Below, piece by piece: positions 10,853 to 23,943 of a DNA stretch of 60,000 nt (the stretch's first letter is position 1; each line of letters begins with the position of its first letter). This DNA is from Tubulanus polymorphus (Eukaryota > Nemertea > Palaeonemertea > Tubulaniformes > Tubulanidae). Under the pieces are notes generated by a model that was not told where the DNA came from, ran no database searches, and was given only the letters and a program-made list of their open reading frames with translations. Made by a program: the position numbers and the translations under genes. The stretch lies in the NCBI RefSeq assembly GCF_964204645.1, contig NC_134033.1:7538231-7598230 (forward strand), given 5' to 3'.

Positions 10853-13587
10853 GACACAATTTCAGTTATGAGGTCATTTTCGCTTTCATGTCACTGAAAA
10901 CCAGATTTCCTAGTGCCTAATTCGGCCACTAGGTGATGCACCAACCAATTCTTTGCACTCCAGAACTAGACCCTTCGTTTACGATTGACTTATATAAGCA
11001 TTGAGAAACTGCAAAGGATTTGTTTTTTTGGGTACATAATAATAGCGGCGTATTGAAAAAACAGTGTTCTTCAGTCTGTTCATAAACATAACAGCTAGAA
11101 AGCATGTTCGTTACTCGCCTATACACAAACTTGGTCTTATGGTAACAGAAAAAAATAGTGTGAGGATGAGACGAAAGAGTCTTTTTTATTTTTCTAACTT
11201 ATCAGAGAATTCAGTTGTAAATGATAAATATACGCAAATGATGAATGTAGACGGCAGCAATTCTATGGCTACCATCTTTGTGGTAAAAAATGTTGTTCGC
11301 TTTCATTGTTGGCGTTGATTCCAAAGTATTGATTTCACCGAAAATTGATTGACATTGGAAAAGTTGACTAATCTAATTGAAATGTAGAAGAAATTGAAGC
11401 GCAATAACCCAGTGCCACTAGCGTTCCTGACGGATTATCGTCGAATCTTAGCTCCCCTCAGTGGCCTTGCTGGTATCCCTTTCCACGACATTTTTGCATG
11501 TTGATAGAGAAACCTTTGATGAATAACCTAATAATTATGAATATGAATTTGATTCACTCAAAATAATTTCATTTCTCACCCGCCGCTAAATATATGGAGA
11601 GTAAATGTAATAAATTGGCATTTATATTGTTATATACTGATAAGGGAAATTTGTGCATGTAGTTGCATTCTGTGTGGCGCCATTTTGAACGGGTCACGTG
11701 ATCTACTTGTAGGGAGCCCACGAGTTGGTGTCAATGTGAGCGCGCTCACGCCCAGTCAATAAGACCGATAGTTGATCTGAGTGCAATCTACGATAGTCGC
11801 CGATAGTTGAGTCGCGTCGTAAGGTCGATCTGAGTATTCCATTCATTTAATGAATGGAATAAGCATTTGAAATAAAACAAAAGAAAATTTACCAAACCAC
11901 CCTTCCCCCACTCAATCCTGCCCCATGGGCCGTGAAGACTTATGGACGAAAATTGCACTCATTTTTATGTTAGAATATCATAATCTTCGATAAGAATAAT
12001 CACACTTCAGAATAATCAGAAAGTTATTGATTTTTTGAAAAATACGGTCTACGCACGAGGCGCTGTAATCGCACACGCAGCGAAAGAGTTAAGCATCAGA
12101 TGTTGTAGGAGAACCCATACGTACATCGCCTGGTATTCGGACTACCTCCGATCACACGCCACAATTGGTTCCTGTTGGCATAAAACATCCAGACTGGGAT
12201 CATATACATACATGCCAACATTGGGATTACCACTATCAGTATCTTTGGTTAAAAGTTCAGTTTTTTTTTCAGTATTTTGTAGGTCCCATTTTCAGTAAAA
12301 CTTTCTTTAGCAAAATTTTCAGTATTTTAATATCTCAATCAGTATTTTCTCATTTTTACCTTAAGAATCATCAGTACTCAGTTCATTAGATCAGTAGCAT
12401 TTCGTAAAAAGGGTAGAATGGTCTGGACAGCTAGGGTTAGGGTTGGCATCCTTTCTCGAAATTAACATGCGGAAATAGCTGGCTGTAATTGTCTTATTAC
12501 TCTAAACACGCAGTTCTTTAGTGGTACTGGAATGTCTGAATCCCCACCCTTGCACTTTCTTGACACTAAACTTAAATTCACAAAAATTCTTACTTTCACA
12601 ATCTTTAAAAGCGCCATCAAAGCTGCATCGGACTAATGGATCAGACATGTTCAAATAGGGACTGCAAACAGGACTTCACCAACAGTAAATTTTGAATTGA
12701 ATCGAATGTCATTTTTCTCAAACCTCGGCCAATATTAGTTCAATGCAATCATAATATCATCAATGAAACTTAACTATTGTAGTTATGTATACAAAATCAT
12801 AGTTTTAAAATTATATGAGATTTTTTGGTGAAAAAATCGTATTTTGCTGACTTGAAGAGAAAAACATGTACTTAAACATTATTGACTGTACTGCTGTACT
12901 GATAAACTTTTTAAGTGAAAAAAAATGTGACGAATCGTATGGGTTGGCATGTATGCAGACCATGTGTGAATTGGCATGTCTGAATTCCCACCCTTGCTCT
13001 TTCTCGACATATTAACACGTTCACTGCCGCTGACGAGATAAATCGTCATGGTGGGTGCACTGCAGTTTACCATGACGTGTTATATCGTCATCGATTCAAT
13101 GCCATTTCATAGCGTTACGAATGACCTGGCAGAGGCGAGAAACCAGCTAAAAATTGTCAAGCAGTATGGAGAGACTAAGATATTATTTATGGGGGTAACT
13201 CAAGTCTGGTGCACACTTGAAATAAATTTTTTTCATAAAAATCATCAGAAAGCAAAGAATTTTAGCTTCTTTTCCGGCCAATATTTAGAGAGCATATAAC
13301 GACTAAAATCATTCTATATCATTCTTACAATGAAACTTTTATTCTTTTAGATTTCTATTTGATTTTTCACACTTTTCACTAGCAATGGGGACAAGAGAAA
13401 ATAGAGAATCTCTTCACCATTGCATCTTCTCATTAATTTTTTCACTAAAATAGATCATTGTATTGATTTATGAATGTACACAAATAGTGCAAATAAGAAA
13501 GTTTGCTAACCGCCATGAGCCCATGGCCATCAGCCCTCAGCAATAATTGTAGCCTTCTTCAACTAATTATATGTGATAGAATTGTGC
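10853..13587. other. Non-coding, no gene seen
   Basis: No supported gene. A 25-bp near-perfect palindrome (ATTCCATTCATT-T-AATGAATGGAAT) lies at 11,836-11,860. A short TAGGGTTAGGGTT word occurs near 12,431-12,444. Frames up to about 90 codons here have no recognisable family motif. Confidence 0.45.
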
Positions 13588-13660
13588 GTGTCTCTATGGC
13601 GTAGATGGTAGAGTGTCCACCTCGTAGTCCGTAGGTTCCGGGATCAATTCTCACAATAGA
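13588..13660 (+). repeat. tRNA-derived repeat / tRNA pseudogene
   Basis: An A-box-like TGGCGTAGATGG is followed 20-odd bases later by an anticodon-loop-like CTCGTAG (CGT anticodon position, Thr-like). A decayed B-box region GGTTCCGGGATCAATTC comes next. The acceptor and T stems no longer pair properly, so a working tRNA is unlikely. It is probably the head of a tRNA-derived SINE or a tRNA pseudogene. Confidence 0.5.
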
Positions 13661-13769
13661 AATGCTGCACGGATTAGTGGGCCGAGTTCGTCGGTGGGCC
13701 GAGTCAGTAGTCTGACTCGGAAATAGGACAAGTTGGCAATGGACTGAGATGGCGGTGATTCATGCAAAT

Positions 13770-14290
13770 TACTGAATGACAAATCAATGTTCTAGGTTCA
13801 GAATATCTCACGGAATCCAATGCAGTGATTCATTTTATGATATCTTCACTAGAAAGTAGATTTTTGCTCCGTTATTCATCTCAGAATTGTAACAACCTTT
13901 CAATAGGACACCACATTGGATTGGTAAATCTAAAGTGAAGATTTGTCTAAATTATTTGCTGAAATGATGTGAGGGTAATCAGTGCATAAAACTATTGTTG
14001 TCAACTGTCACTTGGGTTATTAATGCTAGCCAAATTGTCTGATATGTTTGTTGAAATTGACAAGAAATTTAATTTTTCTTCCTCAAATTGAGTGGGTTAT
14101 GAAACATTGTTTCAGCAAATATTCTAAAACAAATCTTCACTTTAGATACACCCATCCAATATGGCGCCTGGTTCAAAAAATGAGACAAAATCCAGGCTAA
14201 AAATCTACTTTCTAGTGAAGATATCAAAACATAAGCCACTGTACTGTATTGCTGATCACAAGGGCTCGTATCAGAGTTGTAGGTAATGTA
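13770..14290. mobile_element. Foldback MITE family B, copy 1
   Basis: The left half and right half are reverse complements. GATATCTTCACTAGAAAGTA near 13,840 matches the complement of the sequence near 14,203-14,223, and AAATCTAAAGTGAAGATTTG near 13,926 matches the complement near 14,125-14,147. The same sequence occurs in direct orientation at 22,100-23,095, where longer termini remain. No coding capacity. Confidence 0.75.
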
Positions 14291-16096
14291 AAAATTCATT
14301 CAGATGGAAGTAAACTATTGTTTGTGCATAAATTTGTAATCCTAAGTAGCTTTTGACGATCGTAGTAACTCAAAACTTTTGACAAGTCGCCTCAAAAAAT
14401 AGTTGAAGTGAAGCAACATTACAGATATGACGGCTTTTCGTGTTGCATGATGGGATTGTAAATTACGGATTCGGACCTGAACTTGGCCTGACATTGATGC
14501 CAATGCATATATTATTCTTTTTTCAAATTCTTAGGGTAAAATTGACCAACATTTATGCGTTTTATCAACAAAAAATAACATTTAGAGTAATTTTTGAGAG
14601 ACATATTGAATTTTAAAATTTTATTAATTTAGTCCGTATTGGAAATCCCGATTGTGGCAATCAAATCAATTCAAATCAAATCAATAAACTCTCCGGTTCA
14701 CAATTTAAATCATCAACAAGAGGCCCAAAGGCCTTATACCTTCATGACACAGTAGAAGAAGAAGGATTCAGTATTCAAAAGTTTACAGAAAGATTTACAT
14801 TGTAACGATGTAACAAGTCTTAAAATAGTTAAGATGGTAGGCCTACAGGCTATGTGGCGAAAATGTTCATTTTCTGTTAATATATCCTTACATGAAAAGA
14901 TAAGCCCATTTCAGCTGCCCCAAAGATCACACTACATGAAATTAATTGCCCATAGGCAAAGTGTGATTAACCTTGACAGCTAAAAGTTGCTTGGAGTAAG
15001 GGCATTGCTTGAAAATTCTTTTTAATTCGTGACTTCAAAGTTCTAGAAGTTTATATTGTATTCTATCTTTCTTAAAGAATTATTTCGTAGTCAAAAGACC
15101 AAAGATAAACTTTCATTTATGGTCTACGTCCAAAATTTCACAGGTTACAGGTAGGCGCGGCAGGGAAATTATTTTATATTTTCAAAAAATATTATTCACA
15201 ATATGAAAAAATAATCAAATAAAATTCATATGATGTCACATATCAGAGGGTACTTGAATATTGAGTGTTGGGAACGAAACCGTTTCCAATGTATGGCCGC
15301 GGAAGCTAAAACACCGGGCCGTAGTATTAGATCGTTTTAAATCCTGGAATTTACCACCACAATATTCAGACCTCAACCTATACCTATAGTTTGCTGCTTA
15401 GTATTTTCAGGTCACAAGAAATTACAATTTATTACAAATTCTATCAAACAGAAAACACAGCGCTCATCTTCTGCTATGACGCCAAGAAGCGTTACAGCAT
15501 CACCATATAGTAGTCTGTATGAGCGTGTGCAACAGTCTAATGTTTAGCACTTCCGCGCACGTGGAGGCCTTGTGTAGTGAATGTTCGCTTCACTTCAATC
15601 TCAATCAACACAATCACCAAGTAGGGTAACTCCACGTAATTTCGGAAGACCACATAAATTCTGAAGCTTTCTTCTACAGCATCTCCGCGGTCCCGGAAGG
15701 GAATACCTCGCCGGATTAGGCCAAATTAGATATAGGGGAGGTAGGTTGGTATTTCCTGGGAATTCCACGCCATTAAAATGAAACAATACCTATGGCGAAA
15801 TGTGAAATAATTGTATTCTCACCAGCAATGAGCAATGTTCGCCATTTATGGCTTTCCCATAATTATTTTAGTAGCGCCGGAATTCCCTGTATATCCCCAA
15901 AACAGCCAAATCACATTCGCTCGTAGAGACGACGCCCCCAATCAAGGTCATTGCAATTTTATACGCGACAGCTAAGAATTTTCCTGCCAAAAACAGTTTT
16001 TCGTCGAATTTAAACTATGTTGACCACATGTCTTCGACGGAGGTTCGTCATGTCTTCAATCGTATCCATTATATGTTGTTTAACCCGAGAACCAAT
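14291..16096. other. Non-coding, no gene seen
   Basis: Contains an AAATCAATTC/AAATCAAATC microsatellite-like stretch near 14,664-14,692 and an AGGCCCAAAGGCCT palindrome near 14,723. No supported gene. Confidence 0.45.
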
Positions 16097-16426
16097 AAAA
16101 ACTAGGGGTCCAGGGACACCATGCCCACTTGGGAAATGGTTTCAAATGCTCAACATCTAACAATTTCTATACATAACGCCCCGTGTGACCATATACAAAA
16201 ACCAATGACCTAGAAACCAACCACAATCATAGTACATGTCGGCAGCTATGATTTTGTAATTGATTGTGATAACAAAATATGCCTCGTTACCAATTTAATA
16301 TGGAAACACTAAGTTATTCTACTATTCAACGCCCCCTGGTGACCATATGCGAAACCCAATGGCCTTAAAACTCACCACAGTCGTAGGACATGTCATGAAA
16401 CACAACTTTGCAATTGATCATGGTAA
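16097..16426 (+). mobile_element. Dispersed repeat A, copy 2, left part
   Basis: Starts ACTAGGGGTCCAGGGACACC with the sub-terminal CCCACTTGGGAA, and runs through one and a half internal units. It is interrupted after TTGATCATGGTAA by the 2,324-bp insertion, and the sequence resumes at 18,751. Confidence 0.8.
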
Positions 16427-18750
16427 TGTAACAAAATTTCATTTCTCAAGACAGATACCTCTATCCCCTTGTTTATTAGCGACCGTACAGAAGATACATT
16501 TCCCCTTACTCCAACTCCGGCGATAACCCGCGGCTCCTTAGTCCCGAAATTGTTCCCGGTGGTAAATAGTACCGCCGCCGTATTTATCTCGCCTTTTACA
16601 CACGAAATAATTATCGAAAGCTATCATGTACGATACCGTTTGAAAGAGGATTATAAAGTCTTGACTCGGTGAAAGCATCTACTAATGTCATCGTTTTTAG
16701 GCGACACGAGTTGTAGTTTGGTAGATGAACCGATTTCGCCGGTTTGTTTACTTCCGGTCCGGCCACATGGCCCGCTCGATAAGCGGGAGAGTTAAAGTTT
16801 CTACGAAGACGTCTTGTTACTGTCACCATAACATATCACCTTAGTATTTATTCGCAGAAATTAAGTTCTTAGATAATTATCATTATTACAAACCTAGAAG
16901 ATGATTTCGGCACCTTCGTGTCTTAAAACTAACGAGTATTCGACGGTTAAACCGGCGATCTCGAACGCAGTCACCCATGACGGCAGCCTTTCGGGACCTC
17001 ACTTGACTTTACGACCGAACTATCTAATACGAATTTCATATCATCAGAAAGTACAAGTTCCAAGCTTTTTAATGGTATGTTACTTCAATAAGAAGACAAC
17101 GTAATTCAGCAGCAACGCGGCTGGGAAGAATCCTAGGAAGCACATCCGACGGGGCGGCCATTGTTGAGCGACCAGTGAAGCGACGCGGAGTGAAGATGCA
17201 ACACGTCGGAGTCGGCAATATCAGAACATAAGGCGCGCAGTTTTCTCTTTCAGTCAGTTACTCGGAGAACGTCTTTTTAAGATATAAGTCGGTCCGGGGA
17301 CAGCGCCGCCTGTCGGCGTTGCAGGTCTTGTGCCCGTTCGTCTCTGTTCCTTCTTTCTGAGTTAAAATTAAGGGCCTTAGGCCCACAGAATCCCCCTTAC
17401 TGTAAATACGTTACTAGTCTTGAGCATTGCTCCTTGTTAAATATTAAGCTACGGCAAAATCATAGTACGATTTCCTTACTTATGGCCATTAAGCCATTGG
17501 GCATTACGTTCACCGTCCATACTTATGTATTATTGACGGGCCCTGTGTTTCTCGTTTGTCCTTAGGAACGTCGAACTATAATCCGTTAATACTTATGTAT
17601 TAAGTACGGATTCTTGATACTAGGTCTTGGGTTCTTGTGCTGATTCCTCCCCCGTTCATACTAAAGTATATAGAGACGGGTTTGACCATTATTTGCGCTT
17701 ATAGCATTATTGAACTATTATTCTTCCTTCGTGTATGTGTGATGTAGGCCCTTAAGGCCAGCTTTTATGCGCGTATCTTTAAGTTTCAATAAATTTTATA
17801 TAGGTAACCCTTATGGTGTTAAAATGTTCGCGGTCTTTATGTTCGTTGTATAAGTTTGAAGCGTAACAGCAAGTGTCAATCGCATTATCTTTTCCCTTTG
17901 TAAGTACGTAAGCATTTGTGGAGTATGAACCTGTCTTGTATTTGAGCATGACGTATGTCAGTTTCCGGTAGATAAATAAAAGCTGCTGTCGCAGCACGTA
18001 ATGGTATTAACGATTTAGTAATAGTATGTTGGGTAGTAAAACCGTTGACTTGGTCGGAGCGTCCATGGTCTGTATAGAGGCTTACTCTCGGAAATGGTAG
18101 AGTCCAGCGGAACGTAGTGCAATCCCGTTCGGGTGACGGGCGGTTTCTGTTTATTCCGCTATCCAATTTAGGCTCAAGCGAGGAAATTCCACGTCGGGGG
18201 TGGGTGACGTGGTGTGTGATACGGTCGATTCAGGTTCATGTATAGCTACGAAGTCGTATGTTATTGGGTGAACAGAAGGGTGCGCATCGCTATCTGTAGG
18301 TTCTAACATAGGGTTGGGCCCGATCCTTAGTTCCCGGAGGATAGTTTTCGAATCGACCCAGTCGTTACGTTCCTGGATCTATCAGCAATCTACACCCGGG
18401 GTTGCGGGAATTGCTTACTCGTGTGTTAGGTCGAGTTAAGCCTGAGAGTCATTTATTATTCTACACACAAACATAACTTCCTGTGGTGGTCGTAGACCCC
18501 TTCATAAACATCTTTCCCGTTGTTTACGCGACGCAGGCGGACCCTTTGAAACGGCGCCATTTTACATACATCGATTACATAAGTACACATTTACATATAT
18601 ACACTCTGAGGACATATAAGAGGATCACGCTACCGCTATGATCGACCCTGGTGCGAGTGAGTGCACACGCTCGTCCGGTAAGTATGTTCAGGCCCTATGT
18701 GGATGGAGACATGCTAGAATTTTGATGTATTCGAACTACGAAACGCTACA
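16427..18750. mobile_element. 2,324-bp TG...CA insertion, candidate solo LTR
   Basis: This segment interrupts repeat A exactly. Its flanks are GTAA (16,423-16,426) and GTAA (18,751-18,754), a 4-bp target duplication. It begins TGTAACAAAATTTC and ends AAACGCTACA, so the ends form TGTA/TACA as expected for LTR termini. It is clearly more GC-rich than its surroundings. It contains AATAAA (about 17,789) but no credible frame. A solo LTR, possibly of an element with 4-5-bp duplications, is the best reading. A degenerate non-coding DNA element is the alternative. Confidence 0.6.
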
Positions 18751-19862
18751 GTAACGAAATATGTCTAGGTACCAATCTAATAAGGAAATACTAAGCTATT
18801 CTACTATTCAACGCCCCCTGGTGTCTATATGGAATAAGTAATGTCCTTCAAAACTCACCACAATCATAGACAATGTCATGAACTACAACTTTGCAATTGA
18901 TTATGGTAAGAAAATATGCCTGGGTACTAATCTAATAAGGAAATACTAAGTTATTCTACTATTCAACGCCCCCTGGTGACCATATACATTAACTAATGTC
19001 CTTTTAAACTCACCATAATCATGGAAGATGTCATGAGCTACAACTTTGCAATTGATTGTGGGAACAAATATGCATAGGTACAAATATAATATAGAAATAC
19101 TAAGTTATTGTATTATTCAACGCCCCCCTGGTGGCCACATACAAAAACCAATGACCTTGAAACTCACCAATTTCATAGAACACGTTATGGGCTACAACTT
19201 TCCAATTGAACATAGTAACACATTATGCTTAGGTATCAATTTAATGTGGAAAAACTTTTTCCCACCTACGAATGAGTACTGATGACACCAAGATGGCCGC
19301 CAATTGCGTCATAATTGGCTGATCAAAAATACCTGTCTCAGGTATAAAACATCCCTTTCCAAAGAATACCCATCACAAATTGCAATGAGAAATGGCAAAC
19401 CAGTAGGAAGCTACAGGACCTAGAATTCTGGCCAAAATTGGCATTTTTGGGCACTAAAAAGGTCATAGGACGGCCATCTTGAGTCAGATCGACCCAATTT
19501 TTCTTATGCTGATGGGCCCTTCGTAGATTCAAATATAAATCAAAGATCAAGGTAATTGATCAAAGTGTCTTCAAAATTTCCCTCGAAAACTTCGAAATTG
19601 TGTAAAAAGTGCTGATTTTGGCGAGCAACAATGGCTGCCAGTCGGCCATCTTGAATCTGACAGGGCCAGTTTTTGGGCTGAAGATGTGTCTAGGGTAGAT
19701 ACATGTATAAACCAAATATCGAGACATTACCTTGAAGCATCTTCAAAACTTCCCAAAATAACTGTATTCCGTCTACAGACGGACGAACGCTACGACGAAC
19801 GGACGGATGGACGAAAAGTGAATGCAATAGCCCGCGGGGACTAAAGTCCCAAGTGGGCTAAA
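18751..19862 (+). mobile_element. Dispersed repeat A, copy 2, right part
   Basis: Resumes with GTAACGAAATATGTCTAGG, runs through three further ~160-bp units, then the unique right half (ATGGCCGCCAATTGCGTCAT, ATGCTGATGGGCCCTT), and ends with ACGGACGGATGG and CCCAAGTGGGCTAAAA. The CCCAAGTGGG near the right end is the inverted counterpart of CCCACTTGGG at the left end. Confidence 0.8.
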
Positions 19863-19959
19863 AATGCTCACATGAAAAAACGTACCACGATTTTACATGA
19901 ATTGGCTCAATGCCAACCCCATACTGCTGACAAAGGTTAACCAAAAATGAAAAATGCAT

Positions 19960-20370
19960 TAAGAATAGGTGTAGGCGTCGTGCTAAAAAGGAAGCCAAGT
20001 TGGATGGCAACTTTGGTGGCCATACTTGAACTCAATTTTAAATAAGGGGTAGACATTTCACCTATGCGCGAAGAATTGCAGGCTGTTTCGTGCTAGAAAT
20101 TCAAGATGGCTGACCCGATGGCCATATTTGAAAGCCGATGACCTCCATATACAAAAGGCTTGGACAGCTTACCTACCCGATCCTAACACCAAATTTTGCG
20201 GAAATTCATCAAAAATTGCAGGCTGCATCGTGCAAAAAAATATTCATCTGGCCACCCCAATGGCAGCCATATTTGATCACCAAGAACATTTTTTACAATA
20301 GGGGTGGACATCTCGCCAGACTCAATCTTCATGCTAATTTTCAAAAAGATTCATCGCAAATTACTGGAGA
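19960..20370. repeat. Imperfect ~145-bp tandem repeat, about 3 units
   Basis: Recurrent words are ATGGC(T)G(A)CC, GGCCATA(C/T)TTGA, TAAGGGGTAGACAT or TAGGGGTGGACAT, and AATTGCAGGCTG(C/T)(A/T)TCGTGC. They occur at about 19,990, 20,110 and 20,250. Non-coding. Confidence 0.55.
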
Positions 20371-21589
20371 ATTACTGTATCAAATTCAATTCAATTCCAG
20401 AGGGCCTGGCTTAGGCCTATGCAGGGAGGAGTCAATTCAGATTAGACTTTTTGAAAAACCTGCACAGATGCCTATTCAAATCACATGTAATTAAAAAATT
20501 CAGTGCTTCTTAGATTGATGTCCCTGTTTGCATCTTTGTTAAAACTATTGTTTACATCGAACGTCTTCAACAGCTGATACGACCGCACCCGCGTCTGTCA
20601 ATCATCTTAATTGATTCATATACTAAAATGCTCACTATGAAAAAACTATGCGGTGAATCAATCCGGAATTTTTCAGTAGAATGTCAGACACTAGGTACCT
20701 TTCTTTAAAGGTTTATTTGTTGTATATCATTAACAATCAGTTATATAATACTTTATTCATAACTTTGAAGCTGCGCGCCAGTAGCGAACGCTCAAGCAAG
20801 GTCAGTCATGTAGGCCAACGATAACACGAAACGGACCACAGTTTTCCCGGTTAAGAGCGTCTCTCCACATAAAATAGAGGGACTGTAATGGACCATTTGT
20901 TGACATTAACCTTTAATAAACTTCGTATGGATACAATCAAGATAATTTCATCCTATAATTCCACTTTTCGCGCAGCTTAAACGTGGCGCCGCCATACTCT
21001 AGTCACGATGTATCTCTATACACATCAAAATCACACTTGAATTACAAGTGTTGACTTATGAGAAACAATCGAAATCTAGCAATTTGATTGGGAAAATAGC
21101 AGCAATATAGGCCTAGTTGAAAAAAGTTGATAAACCACCTCCGACTGTTTAATCATTTAAAAGCTTTGCCTTCATATGGAATGATTTCCGCCTTATCACA
21201 GGTGCACTCTGCTGCCGTGATTCGCCCATTCAACGATAAAAACTTTCCCACGGTCTTACTATCGGCATTTTCTAATAATTTAGGGAAATATTTTTAAAAA
21301 GCGAAATTTCACACTGCATTAATAAGATTAAAGTATTTATTCGTTTGACAAATCTTCCTCTGAACTCCCACCAATAAGTTATAAGTGGTGACACGAAAAT
21401 GACGTCATGACATTGACGAAATGACAACTCACTACCAGCTTATAACCTTTATGACGTAGTCATGACACGTTTTCAAAGTCAACAAGGTAACTAATTTATT
21501 CATTTGAGTACAAAGGTTTGATTTGACACTTAAATCAGTTGTTGCATTGCAATTAACAGGAGTTAACCTCTATATGATGCTTTTGCGTC
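20371..21589. other. Non-coding; holds one copy of the 29-bp junction repeat
   Basis: No supported gene. Positions 20,805-20,833 are identical to the 29 bases at 29,159-29,187, which separate the truncated Ty3/gypsy element from the virus-like element. Confidence 0.5.
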
Positions 21590-21599
21590 AGACGTTGTA

Positions 21600-21835
21600 G
21601 GGAACCATGGAACCGGTAACAACGACTGGCATGCAATTAAATCTAGTCCTTCTACTGATGTTTTTAAATCGCAACTTAAAACCCATTTGTTCACTAAAGC
21701 TTTTAACTAATGATGTAAATTGTTTTTTCTATCTTTATGTTTAAATTGTGTCTTTATATTGTAAAGCAAATGAGCATATTTTATATGGATTTTAGGCTCA
21801 ATAAATTATTAATTATTATTATTCAGACTACCTGT
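21600..21835 (+). pseudogene. LINE 3' end: ORF2 C-terminus plus 3' tail
   Basis: Positions 21,633-21,710 read IKSSPSTDVFKSQLKTHLF then TKAFN-stop. This is the conserved C-terminal signature of CR1/L2/jockey-type LINE ORF2 proteins. A short AT-rich 3' UTR follows, ending in an ATT-rich microsatellite tail (AATTATTATTATT). Only the last ~35 codons survive, consistent with 5' truncation during target-primed insertion. The element is unrelated in sequence to the LINE at 2,990-4,459. Confidence 0.75.
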
Positions 21836-22097
21836 GTTGCTGATGACATTTTAAATCTAAAACAGTGATATGAACCATTTATGAGAGGTGTGGATCTACA
21901 CATTACCGAATAATGTGGCATCTAGGCAAATCTATTATCCGCTTCCAATCATGAAACTGAATGTCGGTGTCAGTGCCAGTTTGATTTGAGGTAGTCGGTT
22001 AGTCCGCAATAATGGCAGGGTGAACAGGATTGAGCCTGGTCACTATAGTTCAGATCTAGCTAGTTTCAAGATAGCCGACTTTATGACCGAACAATAG

Positions 22098-23095
22098 TGT
22101 GTTCGGGGTAAAAGTGCAGATCCGCACCTCTCGTGATTGACGCAATCTACTGAATTACAAATCACTGTTCTAACTTCAGAATGTCTCACAGAATGCAATG
22201 CAGTGATTTATTTTATGATTTCTCTTCTAGAAAGCAGATTTTTGGCCCGGTTTTTATCTCAGAATCGTGACGATCTTTCGATAGGACACCATATTGGATT
22301 AGGAAATCTAAAGTGAAGATCTGCCTTAAGTTATTACTGAAACGATGTGAGGGTAATCAGTAAGCCTCCATAAAACTAATCAAATTTTTGTCAACTGTCA
22401 CTGAGGTTATTAATGCTAACCAAATTTCAAGATATCATCGTTGAAATAGACAAGAAATTTATATTTTTCTTCCTCAAAATGAGTGGGTCATGAAACATTG
22501 TTTCAGCAAATATTCTAAACAAATCTTCACTTTAGATTGACCCATCCAATATGGCGTCTGGTTCAATAATCGTGACGATCTCGAGACAAAAGCCGGTAAT
22601 CCAGGCTAAAATGTACTTTCTAGTGTAGATACCATAAAATAAAGCAGTGTACCGAACATCCTCGCTTGCCAGGGGTCCGGTATCGCTCCCGAACTCGCTT
22701 CCACCAGCCCCCTGGCCTCACGAAGCGTGATTTCATTACTGGCGCTGTTGCGCATGACGTCATATATCAACACGTCACAATACTTCCGCGTTCGCTACGT
22801 GTTCGCTGATTGGTCCATTTAGCCTACCGGGAAATTCCATAGATGCCTAATGTCGTTTGTAACAAGCACTGTGATTGGCCCGACCTGATTCTGGTCGGCT
22901 AGTAGCCTAACGACTCCAACGACTCGTGAGGTCAAGGGGCTTTAGCAGAGTGGGTTTGAATCCCTTGACGGGTGAAGATGTGTACTGAATTGCTGATGAC
23001 ATTTTGGGTCTGAATCAGTGATATTTAATGTAATTGATTGAACCATTTACGAGAGGTGCGGAACTGCACTTTTACCTGTGTTCGGTTATGAGTTC
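22098..23095. mobile_element. Foldback MITE family B, copy 2 (with nested insertion)
   Basis: The left terminus carries GGTAAAAGTGCAGATCCGC and the right terminus, in reverse complement, GGTAAAAGTGCAGTTCCGC. Internal arms match those of copy 1 (words CTAAAGTGAAGATCTG and ATCTTCACTTTAGAT). A 327-bp segment at 22,653-22,979 interrupts the right arm. Non-autonomous. Confidence 0.75.
22653..22979. mobile_element. 327-bp nested insertion with 6-bp target duplication
   Basis: Flanked by GTGTAC at 22,647-22,652 and 22,980-22,985. It has higher GC than its host MITE. Near its right end is a perfect 8-bp-stem hairpin, GTCAAGGG (22,931-22,938) with CCCTTGAC (22,962-22,969), whose loop includes GGGTTTGAAT, similar to a tRNA B box. 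It could be a SINE or short DNA transposon, but no poly(A) or clear terminal repeats were found. Confidence 0.55.
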
Positions 23096-23841
23096 CGACC
23101 ACTAGTAGACTAGCTACGAAAACCGAAGTTCGGCCAGACAGTCACAACGTCAACGTCGCCGTAGCGTAATCGTAGTAAATGAAATAACGGCCACACTAGA
23201 AATCAGTTTCGGGTTCAAGTTTTTTCTGTAATCTATCAATTTGAAGAACAAAACGTACCTCCTCGTTTTACCTAAACATCTAAAGATCCCAGTGGTCTAT
23301 CATCAAAAGCAATCGAAGAGGTTTCAACAGTTGAAATCGATGAATATTGGCGACATTTTTTCATATATTTCGACCTCTCCCATCAGCGCCGCCATATTGG
23401 TTATTCTCTGACGTCATTACTGTCAATGACCAATCAACGAGGCGTATATGATACTATTTTTAGTAATGAATATTTCGGGGAAGCCCCGGAAGTGAGTGGG
23501 ATGCATTGAACTTAAGCATATTTGGTGGACTTCCAAGATTATGTGAAAAACTACGGTCTAAGCTTCTTTAGGGATAGAAAAGAAATTTCCAAACCGATTT
23601 TTCGCACCTACTAAATCAGACCGGAGCCGACTGGAACAAACCGGAGCCGACCCGAAAACGTCCTCTAGTAGATTGGTCGCCTGTGATATTGTAAAGTCTT
23701 TTAGAGCTTACTTTTAATTCCAAATAGGCCTAGCACTATAATCAATAATCATGTCCTAAAATGCATTTCAGTAGGCCCAGCAAAAGAAAGCGAAGTGACT
23801 AAATTTATAAAATCTTAACCTTATTTTTTATATATTTTCAG
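23096..23841. other. Non-coding; ends in a splice-acceptor-like tract
   Basis: No supported gene. The tract just before 23,842 (TTATATATTTTCAG) looks like a metazoan 3' splice site. Confidence 0.35.
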
Positions 23842-23943
23842 ATGAAAGGAAGCAAGAGAATTTTAAAAACCAATCAACAGACGAAATTGGAAAAGCTGCA
23901 ACGAGTAGCTGGTCAAACCAACTTTGATTTTGTAAACGCCTAA
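23842..23943 (+). CDS. Candidate terminal exon of an unknown host gene
   Basis: Directly after TATATTTTCAG the sequence is open for 33 codons (ending KLEKLQRVAGQTNFDFVNA) and closes with TAA at 23,941-23,943. The 400 bases downstream are AT-rich like a 3' UTR and contain AATAAA at about 24,338. The exon matches no family I know, no upstream exon is recognised in this window, and a short open frame after a chance AG is possible. Treat as a weak host-gene candidate. Confidence 0.2.
   Translation: MKGSKRILKTNQQTKLEKLQRVAGQTNFDFVNA

Noticed and set aside
12425-12445. Telomeric repeat (TAGGGTTAGGGTT)
   Set aside because: Only about two units, not an interstitial telomere array.
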